From Carettochelys insculpta (taxonomy: Eukaryota > Chordata > Testudines > Carettochelyidae), in the NCBI RefSeq assembly GCF_033958435.1, contig NC_134137.1, positions 247,984,501 to 248,048,500 on the forward strand: DNA of 64,000 bases. Direction: 5' to 3'. Both the position numbers and the translations under genes were made by a program. Shown here piece after piece: positions 20,460-32,976 of this stretch; positions within the stretch are counted from its first letter, which is position 1; every line of letters starts with the position of its first letter. The notes below the pieces were generated by a model, which did not search any database, was not told where the DNA came from, and saw only the letters and a program-made list of their open reading frames with translations.

Positions 20460-22810
20460 ATATATTTAAGCATCAGGGTTTACATCCAGGCATTTCGCTT
20501 CTAGATGCTGTATGGAGATGTATGTGTATTAAGTATTCATACTAACCAATCCTTAGTTTTGGACCTAACCTGCTAGAGTTTCTTTACAGGGAAGCTACAT
20601 TCTGACTCTGATTCTAATTTGCACTATGCTGCCTTTATATTCCAGTAAAGTGTGGTATAAAGAGGTCTTAAATTTCATGTAAATATATTACATGTATTTT
20701 AAGGTCCTTCCAGAGTGTATGAAAGGCCTTAGTGTAAATGAGTATAAGGCCCCGTATCTCTTCCTCACTCTCCACTTTCCTACTTCCCTTCCCCCACAGA
20801 ATTTTGATTTTATGTTTATGAGGCTCTGAAAATAGTCTAATTCTTTTCTATCTGGTTTGGCCTATCTCTACCAGCTGGTAAATAGGAAATGTTCACCGTA
20901 GGAAGCCAATACTCTGCAGAGTGTAAACAGATGGAATCAATATAAAGTGACAAGTTAGACTGTGCTACTGAGAATACAGAGCCAAAACTAAGAGCATAAC
21001 AGTCATGATACTTATTTTGTTCCAATTCATTTGGTACTGAATAGCACTTCATATATGCACAGCTGTGTCCTTCCGTTTTTTACTTTCTTTCTTCTGGTTT
21101 GATGATGACAATTTCAAAGAAAAACTTTAATTAAAGATTTTACACGAAATGGCCCAAACTAGAATATAGGGAAAATGAGCACTGATGTGTTTATTGCGAA
21201 AGGAATAGTTTTCACGCATTTATTTATTTATTTTTTAGACAAAGAAAAAAAGTGTGCATCAAATGTACTGGATTTTCAGCCCTGAAGGCTGAAATCTTCC
21301 TTTTGTCTACAGAGCAGGGTACCAGATCGAGCTGTGGCTGGGAAAGCTTGATTACTCTGCCCTTCCTGTATACCTGGTACCCTGCTCTGGAGAGGCCACC
21401 CTCTAAGATTGAGAAGGTGGTTAATTTTTCAAACCCATTCCAGGATACAATGTGTGTGTTTCTATATGCATATGCAGGCAGAGGGAAAGAGAATACCAGG
21501 ACCCCAGATTGCTTTAGTCCAGCAATGGTAGCCTCCCCAAAAAGGCTGTGGGAATGGAAGGGTTATGGCCTTTCTTGCTCTGTGTGGATGAGCAGACTTT
21601 CTGGTGTGGAAGTAAGCACATACTGCACCCTGTGAAAGTGTGATGCACAAGCTGTACTTTTCTGTGAACTGTTGCAGAGACAGCGTGCTTCCAAGCTATC
21701 CCCAGCTGCAGGCTGTGCCTTAAAGGCACAGCTGCATTCTCATTCTTTTGCTACTGAGAATGACAACCTGACGATGGGATGTTTGACATGTTTTCACTGA
21801 AATGAAAGAGGCAGAATGTTCTGCTGGTTTAAATAGTGGCTGGCAGTCAGCAGACCTGGATTTTTCATCATACATTTCTGTAGAATAAGCAGTTGTCACT
21901 CTTCCATTTTTGCTATTTTTGCTTCAGATAAATAGTTCAGTATGTGCAGGGCTCCCTGCATTATCAGGGTGTCTGCTATAAAGACGAGCAACAACTGGTA
22001 GTGTGCACTTGTAGAATTTCCTTCAGATTCTCTTGTAAGCCATGCAAGGGAGTCTCAGCAAATCTACACAAAGGTCTCTTGCCTTCACCCTCCAGCATCT
22101 TGCATCCCCTGAACAGCATGATTCTTCTGTGAATTGTGCCACAAGGGGCTCACTTGTCCCATGAATTCCCCTGAAACTCCTTTCAGGGCTGTTCCACACC
22201 CCATGGGGTTGGGGGCAGGTAATATAAGTTAGTATAGGCACAATCAGGGTTTGGAGACGGGGAGCACTGTGGTGCAAACCCTCACCACCTCCCTCTGCTT
22301 CCCTGCCAAAGATTCAAAAGTGAAACCTGGTGTTCTCCATACAGAGCAGATTCCACAGAATTGGGGCAAAGGAACAAGAATATTATGCAGGTGGTACCCC
22401 ACGGGTGGAGACTCTCTTTGGAATCCAAATGTTGAGGGAAGTATGGGAATCATTAATAATTACATTGCTAGCAAAATACATTTGGCTGGTTATTCTCATA
22501 TTTGGAGGTAGATTACTTCATTCTTTGCAGGGTGCTCTGTGGTTTGCATAAACATTGCATCTGTAACTCCTAGTGTCTGGTGTAGGAAGTGATTTGCACT
22601 GAATTTTCTTTACATGTCAAAGTGTGAGAAAATAAACACTTAATTCCCCAATAGCTGCCTTTGAGCCTGAGAGATTCCCCACTTCAATGCAAACTGCCTA
22701 CTTGTAATACTGCTGAAATGCCATTATTTCTGGGATGGAACATAGTAGCCAACTGGCACACAACAGTAGTAAGAGAGGAAAGTATGGCTGGACACCAAGA
22801 CAAGGTCCTA
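20460..22810. other. EFCAB6 intron 4, middle part, nothing recognised
   Basis: No exon or repeat family named. The 21252-21635 plus frame and overlapping minus frames lack domain or splice support. Confidence 0.4.
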
Positions 22811-22813
22811 CTG

Positions 22814-23088
22814 CAGGGTTTTGCAGCAAACGGTCTGTGGGTTGGACAAAGTTTGCTAGGGTTAGCTGGTACCTGGCTGCCGGTGCTTTATTTACGTACA
22901 CATTCACAGGTACATCTGCCAGTCCCAGCCAACAGGAACTGCAGGAGGCAGTGTACTGGTTCACACTGCTTCTGGCAGCTCCCATTGGCTGGGAACGATG
23001 ATCCAAGCTAGTGGAAACTTCAAGCAGCCAAGCCTGCAGACATGGAAGTAATAGAGTGTCAGGGCCCACCTGCCAAGGAGTAACCCTG
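22814..23088. mobile_element. Probable hAT-type MITE
   Basis: The ends CAGGGTTTTGCAGCAAAC and (inverted) AAGGAGTAACCCTG are hAT-like. Internal phrases such as ACGGTCTGTGGGTT and GGCAGCTCCCATTGGCTGGG are what I recall from abundant sauropsid hAT MITEs with decayed CpGs. No 8-bp duplication is evident. Confidence 0.5.
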
Positions 23089-24175
23089 GCAAATCGCTTT
23101 TGGCTTATTCCCTGGCCCGTCCTACTTAATGAAAAGTGTGATGGGCTCTTTAATGTCTATTGAAAACTAACAGTGAAGCAGGGGACCATGTTCAATGATC
23201 AGCTGAAGTATCTTCATGAGGTTGTGACGCGATCCCTAGAGTATGACCTAGAATTGGGGTACCATTATGCCCCATCCCTTCATATCTTCCCAGTCCAAGC
23301 TGTCTCACACAAAGTTTTACTAGTGACAAGGAGCAACCTCCAACCTGGCACTGTTATCACTCAGTAGAACAGCATGTGGAGGTTCAAAGCTGTTTTTCAA
23401 TTACTTCTAACCAGTCAAATTTTGCCTAGTTTATAAGTAAAAAAAGAAGCTTGCTTAAAAGAATCACTCCTTTTGACTATTGTTCCTTCAGATTCAAACT
23501 GGGAATGGAAAGTCAAGTTGCGTTCTTTCTGGGTTAACAACAGGAGCAATAATATAAATTTTACAACTGGAAATAAACTGCCTGTTCTGATGATAGTATA
23601 TGAGCAGGAACATAATCCTATCAGCTATGCGGGGCTAGCAGGGCTATAACGAAGCAAAACCTTGGGTGAGATCCTGCTCCTGCTGAAGTGAATAGGAACT
23701 TTGCTTTTTGAACCCCTTATTTCCACTGCTGAGAAGTTAATCCCGTGAGTAGTTTCTTTGACTGCATTGGTGCAATCTATTTTTCACCAATATTATTAAA
23801 GGGCCCATAAGCTAATACAATGTAAGCAGAATTGATCCATACAATCGGTGTATGATTGGCATTTGGTAGGTATTCACAGGCCAGAGTGATGGAAGGGGGT
23901 CTTTTTTGTTGTTTTTGGATGGAGACAAGGTGGAAGGAAAGCCTGCTTTACCCATAAAAATTCCCTTTTACTACTATGAACAGATAAAATAACACAATAC
24001 ATTTATAATATAAATAAGATTCACAAAAAGCCAGAAATTTCCAGTTTCACTGAACCAGGAAAACATTTCCACGTGTCTAGTTCCATACAACATCAGGTTT
24101 TTCATGAGAAAGGCAATTTGTTAACATTTGATATATTTTGGTGATCAGATTTTGTTGAAGAAAATCACTGTATAA

Positions 24176-24432
24176 CAGGGCCAATGAGGGCAGAGGGGGG
24201 TAAGCCAAATGGGACAGCTGCCCCAAGGCCATGCAATTTATAAAGGTGTGGGGCTTTGGGCCCTTTAAATTGTCACCAGAGCCCTGCGCAGCACAGTGGA
24301 GGCAGTGCTGAGAACTGACTGCCCCTAACCCCACCCCTTCTACCTGAGTCTACACCCCTTCTGGCAGCGGGGGCCTGAAGTCAAGCTCCCCTCACATTGT
24401 CCAGGGCCTACTGAAGTCTGTCACCAGCCCTG
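24176..24432. mobile_element. Small hAT MITE
   Basis: The left end CAGGGCCAATGAGGGC and right end TGTCACCAGCCCTG are inverted. An 8-bp duplication with two mismatches flanks them (CTGTATAA at 24168-24175, CTGTATGG at 24433-24440). It has no coding capacity. Confidence 0.6.
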
Positions 24433-24553
24433 CTGTATGGTCAAGGAATCAAGATTTAAGTATTTCAATCCCAGAAGAACCAAGAATTAATTTCCTGGCT
24501 TTAACTCAAACCTTCATGCTTGTAAATTAAATTGAACACCATGCAGTTTACTA

Positions 24554-24877
24554 ATGGTTGAACCTCTCTAATCCGAACTTTCTCATCCAGCAAACTCCAT
24601 AATCTGGCATGATTTTAGTTAGCTGGATGACCAGTTATCATGGGTGTGGCTGTGTCTCCCATGGTCCCATAAAGTTTGTTTCCAGCCAGCAGTCCTGGCT
24701 CTCAGTGTTCTGTGCAGTTATTTAGCTGTAATTTACCCCTAAATGCTTTCTAAGGGCTCAGTAAGTGATGAAAGTTTTGATGATGTGCTAGACAATATGG
24801 CCTTTCACAGTCTAGCAAATTCTCTTGTCCAGCACTGGTTGGGTCCTCAGGGTGCCAGATTAGAGAGGTTCAACCTG
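24554..24877. mobile_element. Tigger/pogo-like MITE, copy 3
   Basis: GGTTGAACCTCTCTAATCCG at the left and TAGAGAGGTTCAACCTG at the right are inverted ends, with TA on the left flank. The interior matches the copy at 5253 (ATCATGGGTGTGGC, GCAGTCCTGGCTCTCAG). It ends about 370 bp before EFCAB6 exon 5. Confidence 0.8.
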
Positions 24878-25245
24878 TTTTTGGTTTCTAGCAAATCTCT
24901 AGGTTTCAGACGTTGGAAGAAGATAATATTTTATCTGTTGCTTAAAAGGAATGAGTTGTATTTGAAACTTGCTGCTTTGTTTCAAAAGTTTTTAACTAAA
25001 CCAACACCATTTATTGAAAAAAATTGTCTTCAAAGTTCAATAACTACACACTACACACATCTCTTACAGTCATTTTGTGACATCTCCCACTGTGCTGAAA
25101 AAAAAATTGTTTTTTTTGCTTTTGTTCTGCAGTTGAAAAAAATATAAAATGCCATTTTTTTATATTAGCATAGGTGTGTAGTACCTGAGTTTCATGTTGC
25201 ATCAGTGTTTGTTTCCTGTTTAATTAGATCATTTGTAATTTATAG

Positions 25246-25382
25246 ATTTCAAAGAATTTGAAAAGCATCCTCAAGACCTGTAGACTTTTTGACTATAATC
25301 GAACAGGACAAGTACAGCGGCATGAGCTAAGACGGATTCTTGAGATCAATTGTTTTAGGATGAAGGATGCAGAATATGAAAA
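25246..25382 (+). CDS. EFCAB6: EFCAB6 coding exon 5 (near-canonical EF-hand)
   Basis: The acceptor is AATTTATAG at 25245 and the donor GTAAGT at 25383. It holds 45 codons plus two bases of a Lys codon (phase 2). The peptide is a full EF-hand: helix ISKNLKSILKTCRLF, loop DYNRTGQVQRHE (protein residues about 189-200), helix LRRILEINCFRMKDAEYEK. The loop has Asp1, Asn3, Thr5, Gly6, Gln7, Val8 and Glu12. This is close to the canonical pattern, with Thr at 5 the main weak position, so calcium binding is plausible. Human EFCAB6 has the same hand (FELIDVNKTGLVRPQELRRV, then MKLRDEEYEK), an unambiguous match. Confidence 0.95.
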
Positions 25383-26097
25383 GTAAGTAAGGAAATAGTC
25401 AAAGTTTTCTGTACACTACTTGAAATCAGAAAGTTAAGGGACCTGTGTGACCTTCTGACCTGCATAGGCTCTCAAGCCGTGGCGAATGACTTGGCAGTAG
25501 GCTGACTTCATGCTGTATACCCATCAGATTTTTCGTTTTTTTCATGTGCACACTGTAGCTTCTGAAACTTCCTGTAGCCTGAGGAAGGTAGTATTCCATT
25601 TGGTGGTCCCCAAAAGAATGGACCTGAACATCACAACTCCTTCTAGTTTCACACTGTTTGATTTTTGGGAGTGAGAAGGGGGGTCCCACCCACACAGTCT
25701 CAAACAGATTGGAGTTTGGAGTAGAATTTCTTTGCCTTGATCTCCAAAAGATTGTCAGAGGATACCCCCTCCTGCCCATCATCACAGCAACTCCAGGAAT
25801 GATGCTGCTATGTCAGCTCACCCCACCCAGATTAGATTCTGAATGGAGATAACAGTGAGGCTCACCTGAACTTGTTGTAGGGAGAGAAATGGAGACACCT
25901 TCCTCGCTCCAGGCACTGGAGGTGAAAGAAACAATCTTTTGCTCAATCCTCTAGCTTTCCTTGGCTGAGCCATGGGAGATATTTGAACTACAAGTCGCCT
26001 TCATAGTATTCTTCAAGCAGAGCAGAGCAGAGCAGAATATATCCTCCCCATTGGGATGTCAGAGAGACCTTGGAGCGCTCACATTTTGCCAAGCATG

Positions 26098-26796
26098 GGC
26101 TACGTCTACACGTGCACGCTACATCGAAATAGTCTATTTCGATGAATAACGTCTACACGTCCTCCAGGGCTGGCAACGTCGACATTCAACGTCGACGTTG
26201 GGCAGCACCACATCGAAATAGGTGCTGCGAGGGAACGTCTACACGCCAAAGCAGCACACATCAAAATAAAGGTGCCAGGAACAGCTGCAGACAGGGTCAC
26301 AGGGCGGACTCAACAGCAAGCTGCTCCCTTAAAGGGCCCCTCCCAGACACACTTGCACTAAACAGCACAAGATACACAGAGCTGACAACTAGTTGCAGAC
26401 CCTGTGCATGCAGCATGGATCCCCAGTTGCAGCAGCAGCAGCCAGAAGCCCTGGGCTAAGGGCTGCTGCACACGGTGACCATAGAGCCCCGCAGGGGCTG
26501 GAGAGAGAGCGTCTCTCAACCCCTCAGCTGATGGCCGCCATGGAGGACCCCGCTATTTCGATGTTGCGGGACGCGGATTGTCTACACGTTCCCTACTTCA
26601 ACGTTGAACGTCGAACGACGTTGAACGTTGAAGTAGGGCGCTATTCCCATCCCCTCATGGGGTTAGCGACTTCAACGTCTTGCCGCCTAACGTCGAAGTT
26701 AACTTCGAAATAGCACCCAACACGTGTAGCCGTGACGGGCGCTATTTCGAAGTTGGCGCTGCTACTTTGAAGTAGCGTGCACGTGTAGACGCGGCT
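26098..26796. mobile_element. Alpha-derived MITE, copy 1 (internal deletion derivative)
   Basis: The termini GGCTACGTCTACACGTGCAC and the inverted GTGCACGTGTAGACGCGGCT carry exact ATG duplications (26095-26097, 26797-26799). The left about 360 bp matches the left end of Harbinger alpha up to its transposase start, retaining an ATG and CAG-rich codons at 26414 (MDPQLQQQQPEALG then stop). The right about 340 bp matches alpha's right end. The whole middle, including both genes, is deleted. The deletion junction lies at about 26450-26465. Confidence 0.85.
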
Positions 26797-27074
26797 ATGG
26801 TGATTAAGTGAGCTGGAAACACAGATTCTGTCTCTTAGAAGGGGACAGTCAAAGAGGGAATATTAATCAGTGGACAGAGCACAGAGGCCTTTGATTCAGA
26901 CTGTGGGGGCGTGTATGACCCAATGATTTGGAGAAGTAAGCCCGGCCAAATCCACCCCTTCCACACTCACCACAGCCCAGTCCCCCACACCTTGTGGCTG
27001 CTACTGAGCTCTGCTCAGCCCTCCCCACCATGTAGCCATTGGCCCTTGCCCCACCTCTGCCCTGGGGTTGTGAC

Positions 27075-27270
27075 TCCAGTCTCCCATGACCCTGGAACTC
27101 TGGAGAGCCAGTGAGTGGCAAAGTTTCAGCTGGCCCCAAAACTGTGGAGAGCTAGTGGGCGGTGCAGCCCCAGCCTGCTCTAGCACTCCAGAGGTCCAGC
27201 GGGTGATACAGCAACAGCCTGCACTGGCCCTGAAGGTTTGGAGAGCCTGCTGGAAGGCCTGACATGAAAA
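27075..27270. repeat. Degenerate minisatellite, about 45-55 bp unit
   Basis: About four diverged copies of a unit like CT-TGGAGAGCCAGTGGGTGGTGCAGCCCCAGCCTG follow each other: CTCTGGAGAGCCAGTGAGTG, CTGTGGAGAGCTAGTGGGCG, CTCCAGAGGTCCAGCGGGTG and GTTTGGAGAGCCTGCTGG. The plus and minus ORFs here are by-products. Confidence 0.55.
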
Positions 27271-27289
27271 GGCTGGAGCCATACTGCCA

Positions 27290-28773
27290 GCGCCCCTGAC
27301 CAGCAAGGTTTGCATCCCCACCCCCACAACGAAGCCTCTAGCCCCAGCACTGGATGGCTAGAATGGTCCCAGCATTGTGAAGACAGGTGATGTAGCACAC
27401 CCCCACTCTGCCTACCCCAGCCAAGCTGGGTGTGGGGATCTCTGGGACTCCAGTGGATCATGGGAGGGGCCAGGTCAGGCAGCTGGGGAAGGCAATGTCT
27501 TCCCCTTCCTATGATGCCTACACTCATGATTCAGGAACACTGAGTAATCCCAGATCAGCATTGATTTGCTTGGTAGCCTCAGGCAAATCACTTAACCCTT
27601 CTGTGCTTAGTTTTGCAACCTGCATAACAGAATAGTTATAGGTACCTCACTGGAGTAATGTGAGGATTAATTAATGATTGTACAGGAGTTTAAAATAGAA
27701 TACACTCTGCCTTGTAAATGCTAAGAAGTCCACTTCATACTTTTAACATTATGATTCCAGGTCCCTATCAGCTTTTAATGCGTAAGCCCAAGCAGGGGAC
27801 CTTATCAGAGTGCAGATGTGGAAGTGAAAAGTGGCCATGGCTCTTATTCTTCTGTGGGGGGAGGGCAGTGTGCGCAGCTGCAAGTTGGGCTAAACTGCCC
27901 CAGGAGGAAAAGTGTCCAAGGCAACTGGAGGACACACGAATTCCATACATCTCTTGGACATTCTTGTCTAGTGAATTCCTGTGGAGTTGTGGCTGTGATT
28001 TAAATCTGCTCCTCTTTGGTGGAATTTCTGAAAGAGGGCAGAGTTCAGGGGTATCAGCTGGTGGAGGAAGGCATAACTGATGCCAGCAAACAGGAGACTC
28101 TAGCTGTCTATACACCACATAGCCATTTCCAAGGATGATGTATCCTCTTGGAATATGGAGCTGCTTTCATGGATGCGTACTCCATAAGGTCCATAGAGCT
28201 TTTGTCAGCAGCAATCTTGGAGGCTATTTTCTGTTGGATAAGGGCCTAAAGGAAAATTAAACAAATTAGGATGGGCAGTTCTTTTGTTGTTAGTTCATCT
28301 CCACCCCCATTACAAGCAACCTCCAAAATAATTTTTAGCTTGTCTTTGCTGGCTGGGCTTGGTGTTTCAATTTTCATATCTTTTTCTGGCTGGTACACTT
28401 TCCAGAATTACATCCCAACAAAACCAATTAAATAATTTTGTGCATGCAATTATGGAACTGAGGCAATATTCTTCTAAAGCAGGCAATCAATAAACAAAAC
28501 AATTCTTTATTTGACAATAAACTGTGTGTTTGGCATTGCAATCTGAAAGGTAGTAAATCTATAAAAAAGTTACTACATCTCTAAGTACTGCATAATAAAA
28601 AAGATCACAAATTTTTATTTGAGCTTTTTAATGCTCAACAATTACAATGTAGCAGATAAAATTTTTGAAGCTTAAGATATAAAATAATGATAGAGATTCA
28701 CCTTTATATTGGGGAACAGAAGATCAAAAATAATACTATAGTTCCTTTAAAAATTGCTTTCACCCTGTCTTTC
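27290..28773. other. EFCAB6 intron 5, nothing recognised
   Basis: The ORF pairs around 27180-27527 and 27718-28118 overlap on opposite strands without homology or splice evidence. Confidence 0.4.
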
Positions 28774-29058
28774 TTAAGGAATGTCTGCACTGTGAGATAA
28801 GGTTAAATTTATTAAGGTCAATTTTTTAGCATCTGATATTGTAAAGATGAAAGTGCATGTCCCCACTGTGTGCATCAGTTTGATGGAGTACATCCCCAGG
28901 CGGATGGGTACCTTTGATTTTGACAGCGATGCACTAGGTGCAGCTATACCACAGGTCTTACCACCCCCTTGCATTCTGGGTTAGATTCCCAGTGTCTGAT
29001 GGGACAAAAACAGTGCAGTGGGAGGTTCTGGGTAAGTGTCATCAGCCTCCCTTAGTTA

Positions 29059-29927
29059 ATGCAGCCATGGGGTGATCAGCAATGGCTGCAAAACTTTCAG
29101 ATGTATAAGGCCACTTTCATGGAACTTTGCAAGTTGTTTTCCCGTGCTCTGAAGTGCAGAAATACTAGAATGAGACCCACTCTGGCAGTTGAGAAGCAAG
29201 TGGCAATGGTCTTGTGGAAGCTTGCTATATCAGACGCTGCCAGTCAATTGGGGATCAATTCAGAATGCTTAAATCTATGGTGAGTGCTGCTGTGAGCCAA
29301 GTACCCAAGGCAGTCAATACCCTTCTGCTACGACGGACAGTGACTCTAGGAAATGTGCAGGACATAGTGGATGGGTTTCCTGCCATGGGATTCTCTAACT
29401 GTAATGGGGCAATAGATGGAATGCATGTTGCTATCTTGACACATGACTACCTTGTCACAGAATGTATGAACCAGAAGGGGTACTTCTCAATGGTGTTGTA
29501 GGCAGGAGTGGATCACAAGGGCCGTTTCACCAATATCAACGTGAGATCATCAGGAAGGGTGAATGACCTGTGCATCTTTAGGAACGCCAGTCTTTTCAGA
29601 AAGCTGTAGGATGGAACTTTCTTCCCAGACCAGAAAATTACCATTGGACGCATGGAAATGCCAATAATTATCCTTGGAAATCCAGCCTACCCCTTGCTGT
29701 CATGGCTCCTAAAACCATACACAAGCAGCCTGGACCATGTTAAAGAGAAGTTAATTGTGGTAGAATGTGCTTTTGTTCATTTAAAGGCCAGTTTTCAGAG
29801 TTTATAGACTCAGTTAGACCTCAGCAAAAGCAACTGTGTGCTCCATATCATCTGTGAGAGTAAGGGAGAAAATTTCTTGCCAGGGCGGAGGGTCAAGACA
29901 GATCACCTGGCAACTAATTATGAGTAG
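29059..29927 (+). pseudogene. Harbinger beta transposase, inactivated
   Basis: The start MQPWGDQQWLQNFQMYKATF is followed by a helix-turn-helix region (MRPTLAVEKQVAMVLWKLAI). A frameshift near 29235-29260 then leads to SAAVSQVPKAVNTLLL and the DDE core: Asp in NGAIDGMHVAI, a second Asp position in SGRVNDLCIF, and Glu in VVECAFVHLKASFQ. In-frame stops interrupt it near 29500, 29607 and 29804, and the frame closes with TAG at 29925-29927. It is about the length of HARBI1-type transposases and closely related to the copy at 61545. Confidence 0.85.
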
Positions 29928-30305
29928 CCAGACACCAGGGTAATAAGGAGAGGACATCAAGGTATCCTACTAATCAAAGAGGCTTTGAATGTCCAGACAG
30001 TGAAATGACAGTCATGTTTGTTTCTCTTAATGAGGTACCCTCTGAATCATGCTGCTCGTAAACCCTGTAACGCTCCTGGTACCCATGAAACACAAGCAAT
30101 AAAGATTCTGTTGAGAAATCATGCATTTTTATTTAGGGAACACGAGGAAGCAGAGACAGAAAAGGAGTTCAGACATGAGCTGGGGGGGTGGGGGCAGGCA
30201 GTGAGCAAGGGTAAGTGGCTTTTTGCAGTCTCTCTGTTCAGCAAAATAGGTGTGGGAATGTCAACTTCTTGTTCCAGGAGACATACCCTGGGGTTGAGTG
30301 GAAAT

Positions 30306-31473
30306 CTAGTATTGACTCCTTCTCCTCATTCTAGAGCACCTGGGGAGGAGGCTATGGAGCATGATGAGGAGGGCAAGTGGTTGAGCATAGCTTGGAGTGG
30401 GGGCTCTGTGCTCCATCTGCCTCTTTTGTGCCTCTACTAGACATGCTAGAAGCTCACTTTGCTGCTCCATAAGCCTCAATATCTCCTCCTGGGTCTTCAC
30501 TTCTTGTCCCCGAATGCTCTCCTCTCCTCCCACTCCATTTGCCTCTCCTCACACTCCATTCCCATCTCCTGCAGTGTTGTTCTCTTCCACGCATTTAATT
30601 GTGCACTGTCCATGTGGGCGGATTACATTTGCTCAAGGAATATGACATCCCAAGTATATTTTCATCTTCAAATCTGTGCTAGCTGAACAGCTGTAGGAAT
30701 TGGAAGAGTGCACAATGGGCTCACTTTCATACCTGCTGTAACAAAAAAGTGAAGGGCAGTCTTTAGAGAAGATACTTTGTGAGCTTTATGCAGATGTGCA
30801 GGAGGGATACTCGCGCTATCTCCAGACACATTAACCAACTGTTCCGGGGAGCCCCTGCTGTGGCCACCACAGAAGACACCCAATTGCCTTAACCTACTTG
30901 TAGCATGATTAAAAATGTGAACTCACCAGATAGTCCGGCAGCGATATGTCCGGGAGGAGGGGATTGGCTCCCAAGTTAAAAAAAGGTTTTGGCTGTTGGT
31001 AAGATTAGCTGCCCCATTCACCTGCTAGCCATTCTTCTCCTCCTCCTCTCCCTCATCAACCATGCCCTCCCCGCTGTTGCCTGAGGCTGCTTGAAGAATC
31101 TCTTGAGAGGTAGCCACAGACAACTTTGCGACAGTGGTTGGGGCTCCCCCTAGACTCAAGTGCAGCTGCTCATAGAAGTGGCACGTTTTTAGTGTTGAAG
31201 CGGACCATGTGCTTGCCTCCTTTGTCTTCTAGTATGCTTGCCTGACCTGCTTTATTTTCATGCGATGGTGCTGTGTGTCCCTGGTATAGCCTTGTGTGAT
31301 CTTGGCATAGATATCAGAATTTCTTTTGCTGCTTCATAGTTCTGCCAACACAGATTACTTCTGTCCCTCCAGCAATCAGATCTAGGCTCTCCTGTATGCT
31401 CCATGCTGGAGCTCATCTGTGACTCAGGGCATTCATGATCAGGTGTGCTGCTGAGATGTGCTGCCTTCTTCAC
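30306..31473 (-). pseudogene. SANT-like partner gene of Harbinger beta, fragmentary
   Basis: Two minus frames belong together by position. 31258-31473 has CWRDRSNLCWQNYEAAKEIL and Ser/Glu-rich sequence. 30306-30533 has the helical QEEILRLMEQQSELLACLVE, like the C-terminal helices of Harbinger Myb/SANT-like proteins and the frame at 62906-63319 in copy 2. No continuous frame joins them, so it is either spliced or decayed. The function is inferred from location in the element and from family layout. Confidence 0.5.
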
Positions 31474-31590
31474 ACATCACTTAGGCTAAACAGGAAATGA
31501 AATTCAGACTTTCCTGGGCCTTTTCCTTTGCACCTTGAGAACAGCAGAGTTGAAAGTGATGGCCAGAGTAGTCATATTGGGGCACTCTGG

Positions 31591-32300
31591 GGCTACGTCT
31601 ACACGTGCACCCAACTTCGAAATAGCTTATTTCGATGTTGCAACATCGAAATAGGCTATTTCGATGAATAACGTCTACACGTCCTCCAGGGCTGGCAACG
31701 TCGATGTTCAACTTCGACGTTGCTCAGCCCAACATCGAAATAGGCACAGCGAGGGAACGTCTACACGGCAAAGTAGCACACATCGAAATAAGGGAGCCAG
31801 GCACAGCTGCAGACAGGGTCACGGGGCGGACTCAACAGCAAGTCGCTCCCTTAAAGGGCCCCTCCCAGACACACTTTCATTAAACAGTGCAAGATACACA
31901 GAGCCAACAACTAGTTGCAGACCCTGTATATGCAGCACGGACCCCCAGCTGCAGCAGCAGCAGCCAGAAGCCCTGGGCTAAGGGCTGCTGCCCACGGTGA
32001 CCACAGAGCCCCGCAAGGGCTGGAGAGAGAGTATCTCTCAACCCCCCAGCTGATGGCCGCCATGGAGGACCCCGCTATTTCGATGTTGCGGGACGCGGAT
32101 CGTCTACACGTCCCTACTTCGATGTTGAACGTCGAAGTAGGGCGCTATTCCCATCCCCTCATGGGGTTAGCAACTTCGACGTCTCGCCGCCTAACGTCGA
32201 TTTCAACTTCGAAATAGCGCCCAACATGTGTAGACGTGACGGGCGCTATTTCGAAGTTACTGCCGCTACTTCGAAGTAGCGTGCACGTGTAGACGCAGCT
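31591..32300. mobile_element. Alpha-derived MITE, copy 2, inside beta
   Basis: GGCTACGTCTACACGTGCAC and its inverted partner carry exact TGG duplications (31588-31590, 32301-32303). It is nearly the same sequence as 26098-26796, including the retained CAG-rich start of the transposase (about 31936) and the same deletion junction (about 31970-31985). Copy 1 has an extra short inverted stretch in its right arm near 26605. Confidence 0.88.
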
Positions 32301-32976
32301 TGGGACTCCTCCAGGACACCAAGCATGTCAACTTTCACAGTGCTGCATTTGCATTACTCTAAAGTCAGTCATTCAAGATGAATTTAGCATTACTCCTTGT
32401 GGAAAGCAGGAGTACCAAAATTGACTTTAGCAGCCTGTAAAGTCAATTGAATGGACTTATTGGTGTGGGTTCATTGTTAAGAAGATTGACCTAATGCAGC
32501 AGGCTGTGTCTACATGTGTCATATCTTCCAGAGGAACACAGGCTTCTTCTGGAAGAGTGGGGGACCTTCTACGTGTGTAAGACACTCTTCTGGAAGGAAT
32601 CTGGAAGAAATCTCAACTTCTTCCCGATCCCTAATGCCAGTCTCACAAGGGGAATAATGCCTTCTTCCAGATGATTATTCCAGAAGAAAGCACGTGTAGA
32701 TGATCGTGGACTGTTTCTTCCAGAAGAAGCTGTCCACCATGGCGTCCCCTGCTCTCCAAGCCAGGAGATACTCTAGGAAGTTCCTGGGGGCTCTGTGGTG
32801 CCTACTTCCAGCAGCAATTAAAGCTGCAAGGACCTAGAAACCCCAGAGCAGGAAGCGGGGGCTGTGAGGCTGACAGCACGTGCTGAACTGCAGGCACATG
32901 CTGGACTGCAGTGCCCAGCTCTCTGTGACCACACAGCCAATGGTCAGCAGCTGCATGGCCTCCAGCCAGCCCTCCA

